12,724 bases of DNA, taken from assembly GCA_041686855.1 (NCBI GenBank), contig JAWLDA010000028.1, positions 1 through 12,724 on the forward strand. Direction: 5' to 3'. Position numbers and translations under genes: made by a program. Source of the DNA: JAWLDA01 sp041686855. Lineage in GTDB: Bacteria; Bacillota; Limnochordia; DTU080; RSA5. The notes under the pieces were generated by a model. It was not told the DNA's origin. It saw only the letters and a program-made list of their open reading frames with translations, and made no database searches. Below are positions 1 through 7,701 of this stretch, piece by piece (positions within the stretch are counted from its first letter, which is position 1; each line of letters starts with the position of its first letter).

Positions 1-242
1 GCTGCTCACCATCGAGGAGCTTCACCTCGAAACGGTGGCAATAGCGGCAGCGTGGCGGAGGGAACCATGAGCCGCGTGAGCTCTTCGTAAATGCGCAACG
101 CCTCTAGCAGGGCTTTAACATATGCGTGCCGAGTCGCCACGCGTTCCCCGTCTCGGTGCAGTGTTATGATCGTTACCGGATGGTGGAAACGGAGCGGATA
201 AAGAGCGGAAAAAGGGCCAGACGAGGCGTCGTTGCGCCTCAA
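1..242 (-). pseudogene. Possible frameshifted, partial reading frame running off the left edge
   Basis: On the minus strand a TTG-started frame (242 down to 6) reads like coding sequence at first, with an amphipathic stretch (HAYVKALLEALRIYEEL), then decays into a low-complexity proline/leucine tail and stops. In another minus-strand frame, open from 103 to 1, the last 60 bases read PRCRYCHRFEVKLLDGEQ. This contains a CxxCH motif and looks like real protein that would continue beyond the window. One frame change around 60-90 would join the two halves. No Shine-Dalgarno precedes the TTG. I do not recognise the family. It could be a decayed gene, a sequencing error in a real gene, or chance. 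Confidence 0.22.
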
Positions 243-437
243 ATGAGGTTCAGATGCTCACCAACGACCAGTTACACCTCGTCATGGGAGCATTAAGACC
301 TTCGCATCGGAGGATGACGCTTTCGACGTGTCAATTGTGCTCAGGCTGACGCCGTCTCAGGCCGCCACGGGCAAGGATGAACAAGCCAGGTGTGGACCGG
401 GATCCACTCTAGGACCATGTTGAACGAGGTAGGCATG

Positions 438-703
438 GGCTGGAAACCAGGCTCGAAACCAGGTTGGAAACCAGGCTGGAAACCAGGTTGGATAGCAGGC
501 TGGAAACCAGGATCGGAACCAGCTTGGATAGCAGGCTTGAAAACAGGATAGGAACCAAGTTGGAAAGCGAGCTGTAAACCACGCTCGGAACCACGCTCGG
601 AACCACGCTCGGAACCAGGCTCGGAACCAGGTTGGAAAGCGAGCTGTAAACCACGCTCGGAACCACGCTCGGAACCACGCTAAGACAGGCTTGAAAACAG
701 GCT
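438..703. repeat. 12-bp minisatellite with a 72-bp higher-order duplication
   Basis: Degenerate tandem copies of a 12-bp unit close to ggctggaaacca, with variants ending ccacgctc. The stretch beginning ttggaaagcgagctg at 560 recurs at 632, exactly 72 bp (six units) later, so the array has grown by block duplication. Because 12 is divisible by 3, both strands stay open: plus reads a GWKP-type tetrapeptide repeat from ATG 417 to TAG 549-551, then SEPR-like units to a TAA near 681; minus reads a repeat of V, P, S and L. Neither strand has a convincing ribosome-binding site, so I treat this as non-coding repeat DNA. The flanks 243-416 and 704-912 show nothing I can identify apart from the ribosome-binding site of the next gene. 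Confidence 0.85.
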
Positions 704-912
704 GGGGGCGGGGGCTAACGAGGCAACCCGCATGATTTCGGCAGGGAATGGATCAACGAGCCACGAATTGCCGTGTGTCCAAATACCGAGCGTTTGGGTC
801 CTAGCCACTCGTTGTTGGTAAATCGGTATCCTCTTCACGGGATCGCTTGTTGTCAAAGGTAGGCGGGGGCCCAGCAGGGACTCCATTCGTTATCCAAAAG
901 GAGTCATCCGGT

Positions 913-1716
913 TTGAAAGTCGTTGTCCTTGGTGATCTGCACTTTATCTCTCCCGAAGAGCCACTTTCAGACGTCGTGGAACGGCGACGGCACTTTGCCG
1001 AGGCGTGGCCGTCCTTTCGGCGGCTTGGTGAAAAGATCCGCCGCGAGGCTCCCGATCTCGTCATCTCGTTAGGCGACATTGTCGATTGGTACAGTCCCCA
1101 CAACCGAGACTTTGGACTCGAACTCCTCGATGAGCTACGCATTCCCTGGATGGCGACACCGGGTAATCACGACTTTCAAGGGTACCACGACTCGGTAGAA
1201 GACGGAGAACGGCGGGAGATGATCCACGGCGTGGAGTATCGGTCCACCGCATTGTCGGGATGGCGCGAGCGGGGAATTGACTTCTCGAATCGATCCGTCG
1301 ATGCCGGCGACTTTCAGCTACTCCTGATGGACAGTGCCTTGAGCTTCGTGCCCGACGGCACGGAGGGATGGTTGCAAGAGGTGCTGGAGGGGCGTGAGCG
1401 AAACGTTCTCTTCACGCACGTCCCGCTCAACCTCCCGCAAGTTGGGGCGTTCATTCACTCCGTCGACCCTAAGCGAAATCTCGAAAAGTACTATCAGAGC
1501 GGGGCTCCGGGCCTTTTTGACCGGTATTTGAAGGGGCGCGTTCAATGGGTGTTCAACGGCCATCTCCACTTTCCCGGCCGGATCGAGCACTCCGGGACGA
1601 CCTCATACTTACTACCGGTGTCGATACGTACTGAGCGTCCTTCATATCCGGATCAAGGTCGGGCGAGTGTCCTCCAAATTGATGGAGACCGCATCACTAT
1701 GTATGAGATTGGGTGA
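913..1716 (+). CDS. Calcineurin-like metallophosphoesterase
   Basis: A 267-residue cytoplasmic enzyme of the dinuclear-metal phosphoesterase superfamily, which cleaves phosphomonoesters or phosphodiesters; the substrate cannot be told from sequence. All five signature blocks are present in order: D8-x-H10 (GDLH), GD55xxD58, GN85H86D, the TH169 block and GH217xH219. These are the metal ligands plus the catalytic asparagine/histidine pair. I chose TTG 913 because AAAGGAG (897-903) lies 9 nt upstream and translation then begins right at the first beta strand (KVVVLGDLH). An in-frame TTG at 847 would add 22 residues unlike the family and has no ribosome-binding site. No signal peptide or membrane segment is visible. 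The gene converges with its minus-strand neighbour, leaving only 6 nt between the stops and no obvious terminator. Confidence 0.88.
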   Translation: MKVVVLGDLHFISPEEPLSDVVERRRHFAEAWPSFRRLGEKIRREAPDLVISLGDIVDWYSPHNRDFGLELLDELRIPWMATPGNHDFQGYHDSVEDGERREMIHGVEYRSTALSGWRERGIDFSNRSVDAGDFQLLLMDSALSFVPDGTEGWLQEVLEGRERNVLFTHVPLNLPQVGAFIHSVDPKRNLEKYYQSGAPGLFDRYLKGRVQWVFNGHLHFPGRIEHSGTTSYLLPVSIRTERPSYPDQGRASVLQIDGDRITMYEIG

Positions 1717-1722
1717 ACGAGG

Positions 1723-2007
1723 CTACTCGTAGACAGGTCCATTCTCCTTAATCTTCTCGTCTTCGTACCCCGCGGCGAACTTTCGGTAAAACTCCTGTTT
1801 TACATTCTCTAACACACCCGTAAGGATAGCGATGTCGTGATAACGGGCAGGATGGGCTGCATCCAAGAGGAGCTTGGTGATTGTGTAATTTAGGACTCCG
1901 GCGATGCTGGCGTTGTTGTGTCCATCGTGATGATTTCGAATCTGCTCCGCCAGCACGGCGATTGTCGGATCGAGCTCCTGACGCTGGATTTGGGGAATGT
2001 ATGGCAT
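1723..2007 (-). CDS. Small DUF6899-like protein of unknown function
   Basis: A 94-residue soluble protein. The layout matches what I recall of DUF6899: an N-terminal MPYI start with basic/polar residues, an LDPTIAVLAEQI helix, a central GVLNYTITKLLLDA helix, an RYHDIAILTGVLENVKQEFYRK helix region and an acidic tail near YEDEKIKENG. No catalytic motif, signal peptide or membrane segment is seen. The start is ATG 2007, preceded 9 nt upstream by TAGGAGG (plus-strand 2017-2023); an in-frame TTG three codons earlier directly abuts that site and is unlikely. It follows the amidohydrolase on the same strand after 70 nt, so the two may be co-transcribed, but the sequence does not link their functions. 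The family assignment is from memory of its conserved pattern, and the role is unknown. Confidence 0.75.
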   Translation of the reverse strand: MPYIPQIQRQELDPTIAVLAEQIRNHHDGHNNASIAGVLNYTITKLLLDAAHPARYHDIAILTGVLENVKQEFYRKFAAGYEDEKIKENGPVYE

Positions 2008-2077
2008 CGAAGGCAACCTCCTACGCAGACCTGAGTTATTTGAGATAGTTGTTTGGCGCGGCGTTTACCCGGGCCAA

Positions 2078-2902
2078 TTACTTGCAATCGTCGAATCGCC
2101 AGATGCTCGCGGCGGTCCCGCTCAGGACCCACGTCTTGTCGTCGTCGGTGAGAAAGTCGAGATGCTCTTTCACCAGGTTCAGCGCCGGGGCGTATCCGCA
2201 CGAGTCAAGCACATAAGGGAAATCGGTGCCCCACATCAGACGTCGAGGTCCAAAGGCGTCGTACACCCGTCGCACAATGTCGAACGTGTCTTTGTGGGGA
2301 TAGGGTTCCTTAGACATACCGTTCATATTTGAAACCTTGACGTACACGTTTGGGTATTGGGATAAGCGCAATACATTGCCGAGATGCGGGCGCGGAGTGG
2401 GCTCGTCGACGGCGACTTTACCCAAGTGATCAATGACAACGGGAACGCCTGGGAAGCGGGCGATGATCGGCTCCAACGCTGGGAGTGCCCCAGGAGGCCC
2501 CAGGACGATAAAGCAAGTGCCGAGCTCTTGGGAGCGCTGCCATAACGGGTCCTGCTTTGGGGCCGCCAACACCCTGGGATCCGCTTCTCCGGCAAGGTGG
2601 AGACGCATCCCGCCGAATCCGTCTTCGCGCACTAATCGCTCGAGTTGGTCGGGGGCGTCAACCGCGTGGGGATCGACGAGCGCGACACCAGCGAACCGCC
2701 CCGGATAACGCCGCATTGATTCGGCGACGTACCGATTGTCGTAAAGGTAGTTGCTTGGTTGGACGATGACGGCCTTGTCTACGCCGGCCTCGTTCATGGT
2801 ATCGATGAGCAACTCGACCGAGCCGGGACGCCTGGGTGTCTTGTGGAAAGGATACGGTTCGTTAGAGTCGCTCCAAACGTGCAGATGCGAGTCGATGATC
2901 AA
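2078..2902 (-). CDS. Amidohydrolase family protein (Amidohydro_2-type TIM-barrel metal hydrolase)
   Basis: A 274-residue cytoplasmic enzyme of the amidohydrolase superfamily, in the branch that holds sugar lactonases, pyrone dicarboxylate lactonase and ACMSD-like decarboxylases. The metal-binding H6-x-H8 sits on strand 1 (IIDSHLHVW), a conserved H159 follows in VVIDHLGK, and the catalytic aspartate is D227 in LMWGTDFPY. Length and motif spacing suit the family. The substrate is unknown; small lactones or carboxylated rings are typical. The start is TTG 2902: GAAGGAGG lies 10 nt upstream (plus-strand 2913-2920) and the protein begins just before the first strand. The frame stays open upstream to 3115, but that 71-codon extension crosses the promoter/operator region of the efflux operon and has no family resemblance. 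It is divergent from that operon and may share its control region, though I see no clear minus-strand promoter. Confidence 0.88.
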   Translation of the reverse strand: MIIDSHLHVWSDSNEPYPFHKTPRRPGSVELLIDTMNEAGVDKAVIVQPSNYLYDNRYVAESMRRYPGRFAGVALVDPHAVDAPDQLERLVREDGFGGMRLHLAGEADPRVLAAPKQDPLWQRSQELGTCFIVLGPPGALPALEPIIARFPGVPVVIDHLGKVAVDEPTPRPHLGNVLRLSQYPNVYVKVSNMNGMSKEPYPHKDTFDIVRRVYDAFGPRRLMWGTDFPYVLDSCGYAPALNLVKEHLDFLTDDDKTWVLSGTAASIWRFDDCK

Positions 2903-3002
2903 GGGTACCAAGCCTCCTTCGCCATGCTCTACGGTTTCAGTAGCGCCGGGTCGGCCTCCTGCAGAAGGCTCACGCTGGACCGGTTTCCCTGGAAAATTCG
3001 TC

Positions 3003-3031
3003 TTGACTTCCCAGCTGCTGAAAGATAAGAT
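3003..3031 (+). promoter_or_regulatory. Sigma70-type promoter of the efflux operon
   Basis: TTGACT (3003-3008) and TAAGAT (3026-3031) are separated by exactly 17 bp, close to the consensus. The start site should lie near 3038, giving a leader of about 36 nt that ends in GGAGG (3061-3065), 8 nt before the GTG start of the adaptor gene. It is the only strong promoter match I found in the window. Confidence 0.65.
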
Positions 3032-3041
3032 CGCGGCAAGT

Positions 3042-3055
3042 ACTGACCAGTCAGT
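3042..3055. promoter_or_regulatory. Probable TetR-family operator (ACTGAC-CA-GTCAGT dyad)
   Basis: A 14-bp dyad with perfect 6-bp arms and a 2-bp centre. It begins about 4 bp downstream of the predicted transcription start, where a bound repressor would block promoter clearance. TetR-type efflux repressors commonly bind short dyads like this at their target promoters, and one is encoded as the last gene of this operon. Assigning this site to that protein is inference. Confidence 0.6.
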
Positions 3056-3073
3056 TCTGCGGAGGTTTTCTAG

Positions 3074-4462
3074 GTGAAGAGGCGGATTGCGAAAAGGTGG
3101 ATTGCGAAAAGGCACACTGCGATGAGTCTAGCGACGACGGGGCGGGATGCAATGAATCGAAAGGCGATTGGACGAACTGCGGGGAGTGCGTGGATGACAC
3201 TCCCTGTTTGGGCAGTGTTCCTGATGATTACCGGACTGGTGCTGTCGGCCTCCCTTGCTTTCGGCCAGGTCTCGACGGCCGCGGATGCGCCTGGGAACGA
3301 GAGCGGCGAAGTGGCGCGGGTGCCGGTGATCGTCGAACCGCTTGAGCGCCGCGATCTCGCACGGTATGTCACCTACCCCGGAGTGCTGCAACCGCAGACG
3401 TCGGTGCAACTCACGATGCAGGTAGGGGGGCTTGTGCACGAAGCGCCGTTTGACGTGGGCGACGAGGTTGAGGTCGGCGACGTGCTACTCCGTTTGGATA
3501 CCCGTGACCTCGAAGCGCAGGTGCGGCAGGCCCAAGCGGGTCACGCCGTCGCAGTCGCCAGCTTGGAACGTCTGCTCAGCGGAGCCACTGCCGCAGAGTT
3601 GGCGCAAGCGCGGGCCGCCCTCGCCCAAGCGGAAGTGCAGCACGGTAACGCGCAGATCGAATTCGACCGCACCGAACGCCTCTTCCAAAGCGGCTCTGTC
3701 TCCCGCCAAGCGTACGACTCAGCCGCATCGCAACTTGAGATTGCAAAGTCCCAGTTGGACTCCGCCAAGGCGCGACTCGCTCAAGTGCAGCGAGGGGCCT
3801 CTCCTGAGGAGATTGCCGTGGCGGAGGCACAGGTGCAACAGGCTCAAGCCTCCCTCGATCTCGCTGTTGCACAATTAGAGAAGGCTACGTTGAGGTCTCC
3901 CGTGAGCGGTGTCATCAGCCAACGCGCAGTGCAGGTCGGGGAGACGGTGACGCCGGGTGCTCCCGTGCTGACGGTGGTCGACCTATCCGAACTGTCGCTC
4001 TCCATCCGTGCCCTGGGACAAGACGTGATTCGCCTCCAAGAGGGCATGTCCGTCGACGTGACGGTCGAGGATGATCCGGCTCAGAGGTTTACCGGACGTC
4101 TCCACCGGATCAATCCGGTCGCCGACCTGCAAACCAACCTCTTCCCGGTCGAAGTGCGTCTAACTAACGCCGATGGAAGGCTGCGGGCCGGTTTTTATGC
4201 GTCAGCTCAACTCCAGGTCGCCTCGGCCGCCAATGTTTTGGCAGCGCCTGAACGGGCGATCGTTCGCCGCGATGGTGTGGAAGGCATTTATCACGTAGTC
4301 GACGGACACGCGCTCTTTGTTCCGGTGCAGTTTGGCATGAGTGATGGCCGAGCGTGGCGGGAAGTAGTCTCCGCCCAAGATCTCGACGAAGGGGCGCTTG
4401 TCATCACGTCGGGCAAGGAGTATGTGACGCACGACATGCCGGTGCAAACTCGGAGAGAGTGA
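3074..4462 (+). CDS. RND efflux periplasmic adaptor (HlyD/AcrA-type membrane fusion protein)
   Basis: A 462-residue periplasmic adaptor that links the inner-membrane pump to the TolC-type channel. In order: a basic N-terminal tail (1-40), a hydrophobic signal or anchor (about 41-64, no lipobox cysteine), the first lipoyl half (about 104-143), a long coiled-coil hairpin (144-270), the second lipoyl half (271-302, LRSPVSGVISQ), a beta-barrel (about 303-380) and a membrane-proximal domain to the end. The hairpin tip carries R199-x3-L203-x6-S210, matching the RLS motif AcrA uses to dock onto TolC. Arms of about 60 residues are much longer than those of AcrA. GTG 3074 is chosen because GGAGG is 8 nt upstream; ATGs at codons 17 and 27 have no good site, though the real signal could begin at codon 27. 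First gene of the operon. Confidence 0.93.
   Translation: MKRRIAKRWIAKRHTAMSLATTGRDAMNRKAIGRTAGSAWMTLPVWAVFLMITGLVLSASLAFGQVSTAADAPGNESGEVARVPVIVEPLERRDLARYVTYPGVLQPQTSVQLTMQVGGLVHEAPFDVGDEVEVGDVLLRLDTRDLEAQVRQAQAGHAVAVASLERLLSGATAAELAQARAALAQAEVQHGNAQIEFDRTERLFQSGSVSRQAYDSAASQLEIAKSQLDSAKARLAQVQRGASPEEIAVAEAQVQQAQASLDLAVAQLEKATLRSPVSGVISQRAVQVGETVTPGAPVLTVVDLSELSLSIRALGQDVIRLQEGMSVDVTVEDDPAQRFTGRLHRINPVADLQTNLFPVEVRLTNADGRLRAGFYASAQLQVASAANVLAAPERAIVRRDGVEGIYHVVDGHALFVPVQFGMSDGRAWREVVSAQDLDEGALVITSGKEYVTHDMPVQTRRE
3084..3113 (+). repeat. 15-bp direct tandem duplication at the start of the adaptor gene
   Basis: ggattgcgaaaaggt is repeated immediately, with only the last base changed to c. 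It encodes two consecutive copies of a basic RIAKR/WIAKR motif in the N-terminal tail, ahead of the signal segment. A recent slippage event is likely. Confidence 0.8.
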
Positions 4463-4532
4463 GGCGTCACCGGCGACGTGAGCGTCCACCGTACGTGAGG
4501 ACACCTTACCAACACCAACAGAGGAGAGCGCG

Positions 4533-7500
4533 ATGAATCTGCCCGGATTGTCCATTCGACGCCCTGTCACGATCGCGATCGTGTTCACGGTTATTATCGC
4601 TTTAGGAATCATTTCTCTGGGGCGAACTCCACTCGACTTGATGCCGGAGCTGGAGTTTCCGATCGCGGCCATCATCACAACATACGAAGACGCCGGCCCG
4701 CGAGAGATCGAAGACGGTGTCACTCGACCGATCGAGGGCGCCGTCGCCACCCTTGCCGGGCTCCAGGGCATCTCGTCGACATCTCAGCGTGGTCAGTCGA
4801 TGGTGATCGCCCAGTTCGCCTGGGGGAGCGACATGGACTTCGTCTCCCTGGACATCCGGGAGGCCCTTGACATGGTCGGCTCCATGCTCCCGGACGCGGC
4901 GGACGATCCTATGTTGATTAAGTTTAGCCCCTCTGCCCTACCGATTCTCGCCATCACCTTGGGCGGGGATCGATCGCCTGAGGATCTACGGGCACTCGCA
5001 GACGACATTATTCAGCCGCGCTTGGAACGAATCGACGGCGTCGCCTCCGTCGGTGTGAATGGCGGCCTCGAGCGAGAGATTCATGTGGGGCTCGATCCGG
5101 GACGAATGCAGGCGCAAAACGTCTCGCTCCAAAGCGTTACGCAAGTACTGCAAGGGGAGAACACCAGCAGCCCGGGCGGTGCGGTACAGTATCGGCAGCA
5201 GGAGTACACCCTGCGCACTACCGGAGAGTTCAACTCGATAGACGACATCGCCGACCTGCAGATTCCAACCAACACAGGAGTCCCGATTCCGCTACGACAC
5301 ATCGCCGCTGTTGCTGACGATTACAAAGAGGTCTCCCTACTCACACGGCTTAACTTTACTCCGGCCGTCGGGATCTCCATTCAACAGGAGTCGGACGCCA
5401 ACACTGTACAGGTGGCCCGACGTGTGCACGCGGAGCTTCAGCAGCTGCAAGAGGAGCTCGGTGGCGACATAGAGCTAAGCGTCGTCCTTGACCAGGCCGA
5501 GATGATCGAGGAGTCGATCAACAGCGTCGCCACCAACGGTACCGTTGGCGGGATTATCGCAGCGATCGTTCTTTTTCTCTTCTTGCGTAGTTTTCGAGCG
5601 CTCGCTGTGGTGCTTATAGCGATTCCGGTCTCCGTGATCGCTACGTTTATGTTGATCTACTTCTCAGGAATGAGCCTGAACATCATCTCGCTGGGAGGCT
5701 TGGCCCTCGGCATCGGGATGCTGGTGGACAACACGATCGTCGTGTTGGAGAACATCTTTCGTCATCGCAGCGAAGGTGTAGGAGTGAGAGAAGCGGCGGA
5801 GAACGGCACCACGGAGGTGGCTTCGGCGGTTCTAGCCTCAACGCTCACCACCATCTCGGTCTTCCTGCCGGTCATCTTCGTCCAGGGACTGGCGCGCCAG
5901 ATCTTCCAGGATATGTCGTTAACGGTATCGTTCTCGCTCGTGGTCTCGCTTTTCGTCTCGGTGACGCTGGTTCCCGTCCTGGCCTCTCGTTGGCTGGGCA
6001 AGGCGCGCAACTCCGACCTAGCTGGTACAGCGGGTGGCGATGCGACGACTCATGGAAGCCTCGGGTTGCTACAGCGCGTCTACACCGGCGTCTTGACTAG
6101 GGCACTCAAGCGACGACGGTTGGTCCTTGTGGGAGTGATGGCGCTCTTTGTCGGCAGTTTGGCGCTACTCCCCCGTGTCGGGGCGGAGTTCATTCCCGCG
6201 ACGGATCAAGGCTTAATCAACGTGAGTGTCGAATTGCCCGTAGGCTCGTCCCTTGACCAGACAGATCGAGTCATCTTCCAGCTCGAGGAAGGAATCTCAG
6301 CGCTGCCCGAAGTCGAGTCGGTGTATGCCCGCGTGGGCGGCGGGGCCCAATTTGGTTTGGACGGCAACAGCCCGGAGCGGGCATCGATCGACGTGGCTCT
6401 TTATCCGTTGAGTGAGCGAGCGCGCTCGGTCTTTGAGGTGGCGGAGTCGATCCGAGCGATGGCTTCCACGATTGCCGGGGCCAAGATATCAGTCACCGTC
6501 AGCGACAGCATGGGAGCCGGCGCGATGACGGCGGCGCCGATTCAAGTGCAGTTGCGCGGGGACGATGCGGCTACGATGGAAGGCCTCCTTGAAGAGTTGG
6601 CGACTGCGATCGCAAGCGTCGAAGGGACCCGAGAAGTGACGACCAGCCTTGACGAGCTGCGGCCGGAGTACCGCCTCGAGATTAGGCGCGACCGAGCCAG
6701 AGAGTTGGGGATCAGCCTGCCTCAGATTTCATCGACGGTGCGAACGGCCGTCGAAGGGCAAGTCGTGACGCAGTATCGGACAGGTGGCGAAGAGATCGAC
6801 GTACGGGTGCAAATGCAGGGTGACTTTAAGGAGAATCTCGAGTCCTTGGCGTATCTGCCGATCGGCAGTCCGACAGCGGGCATGGTGCCCTTGGCCGAAG
6901 TGGTACGGTTCGTGCCGAGCAGCGTCCCCAGCGCGTTGCAACGGGAGGATCAATCCCGGGTGATGTCCGTCACCGCAGACGTATTCGGGCGCAATCTCGG
7001 CGTCGTCATGTCCGATGTGGCCGCCGTCGTGGCCGCCGTCGACGTGCCAGCGCACATCAGCGTTCGATTTGGGGGGGATGTCCAGGAGATGCAGGAGGCG
7101 TTTGGTGATCTGGGAATCGCGTTGATTCTCGCAATCTTCCTCGTCTACGCCGTGATGGCGGCGCAGTTCGAATCGTTCCGACACCCGTTTACGATCATGT
7201 TCTCGGTGCCGCTTGCTGGAATCGGCGTCGCCATTGGCTTAGTGGTGACGAGGACGCCTCTGAGCGTTCCCGGATTCATTGGATTGATCATGCTGGCGGG
7301 TATTGTCGTGAACAACGCGATCATCCTGGTCGACTACATTAACATTCTCCGCAATCGGGGAATGGAGCGCAGCGAGGCGATCGTCACTGCTGGCCAGACC
7401 CGGCTGCGTCCTGTCTTGATGACCACCCTGACAACCATCCTCGCCATGATTCCGCTGGCCCTAGGAATTGGTGAAGGCGCGGAAGTTCAGGCCCCGATGG

Positions 7501-7655
7501 CGATCGTGGTCATCTTTGGATTGGGCTTTTCGACGGCACTCACGCTCGTTGTCGTTCCACTCATGTATGTGACGATCGAGTCGCTTGGAACCGGGCGGCT
7601 TGGTCGCTTCATCACCATGCGCGGGATGAGAAAGGCAACGACGCCGAGTCAATAG
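4533..7655 (+). CDS. RND-family efflux pump, HAE1-type permease
   Basis: A 1040-residue inner-membrane exporter, about the length of AcrB (1049). A first transmembrane helix (about 12-30) precedes a large periplasmic domain, then a helix cluster (about 338-480), a second large periplasmic domain (about 550-855) and a last helix cluster (about 857-1025): the two-fold layout of proton-driven trimeric pumps. The helix-4 motif reads GMLVD399N400TIVVLENI and the helix-10 motif GIVVN927N928AIILVDY. Compared with AcrB, D407 is kept, but proton-relay residues D408 and K940 align with N400 and N927. The N/N pattern occurs in a recognised subset of HAE1-like pumps, so it need not mean loss of function. 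ATG 4533 follows GAGGAG by 6 nt. It lies 70 nt after the adaptor gene; drugs, detergents or metabolites are likely substrates, none predictable. Confidence 0.95.
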   Translation: MNLPGLSIRRPVTIAIVFTVIIALGIISLGRTPLDLMPELEFPIAAIITTYEDAGPREIEDGVTRPIEGAVATLAGLQGISSTSQRGQSMVIAQFAWGSDMDFVSLDIREALDMVGSMLPDAADDPMLIKFSPSALPILAITLGGDRSPEDLRALADDIIQPRLERIDGVASVGVNGGLEREIHVGLDPGRMQAQNVSLQSVTQVLQGENTSSPGGAVQYRQQEYTLRTTGEFNSIDDIADLQIPTNTGVPIPLRHIAAVADDYKEVSLLTRLNFTPAVGISIQQESDANTVQVARRVHAELQQLQEELGGDIELSVVLDQAEMIEESINSVATNGTVGGIIAAIVLFLFLRSFRALAVVLIAIPVSVIATFMLIYFSGMSLNIISLGGLALGIGMLVDNTIVVLENIFRHRSEGVGVREAAENGTTEVASAVLASTLTTISVFLPVIFVQGLARQIFQDMSLTVSFSLVVSLFVSVTLVPVLASRWLGKARNSDLAGTAGGDATTHGSLGLLQRVYTGVLTRALKRRRLVLVGVMALFVGSLALLPRVGAEFIPATDQGLINVSVELPVGSSLDQTDRVIFQLEEGISALPEVESVYARVGGGAQFGLDGNSPERASIDVALYPLSERARSVFEVAESIRAMASTIAGAKISVTVSDSMGAGAMTAAPIQVQLRGDDAATMEGLLEELATAIASVEGTREVTTSLDELRPEYRLEIRRDRARELGISLPQISSTVRTAVEGQVVTQYRTGGEEIDVRVQMQGDFKENLESLAYLPIGSPTAGMVPLAEVVRFVPSSVPSALQREDQSRVMSVTADVFGRNLGVVMSDVAAVVAAVDVPAHISVRFGGDVQEMQEAFGDLGIALILAIFLVYAVMAAQFESFRHPFTIMFSVPLAGIGVAIGLVVTRTPLSVPGFIGLIMLAGIVVNNAIILVDYINILRNRGMERSEAIVTAGQTRLRPVLMTTLTTILAMIPLALGIGEGAEVQAPMAIVVIFGLGFSTALTLVVVPLMYVTIESLGTGRLGRFITMRGMRKATTPSQ

Positions 7656-7701
7656 AACGTTTACGTGTACTGTTGCCCTTGCGGGCAGAGGGAGGAGTCC
7701 T

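Noticed and set aside
409..678. Minus-strand open frame of 89 codons made of V, P, S and L repeats
   Set aside because: It is the complement of the 12-bp minisatellite, starts within the array flank without a ribosome-binding site, and stays open only because the repeat period is a multiple of three.
847..912. 22-codon N-terminal extension of the metallophosphoesterase from TTG 847
   Set aside because: No ribosome-binding site precedes it, the residues are unlike the family, and AAAGGAG lies ideally before TTG 913.
2903..3115. 71-codon N-terminal extension of the amidohydrolase
   Set aside because: It would run through the efflux promoter, operator and the first codons of the divergent gene, has no family similarity, and an SD-supported start exists at 2902.
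6729..7184. 151-codon minus-strand frame inside the RND pump gene
   Set aside because: It is a histidine-rich shadow of a strongly supported coding region, without a ribosome-binding site or recognisable domain.
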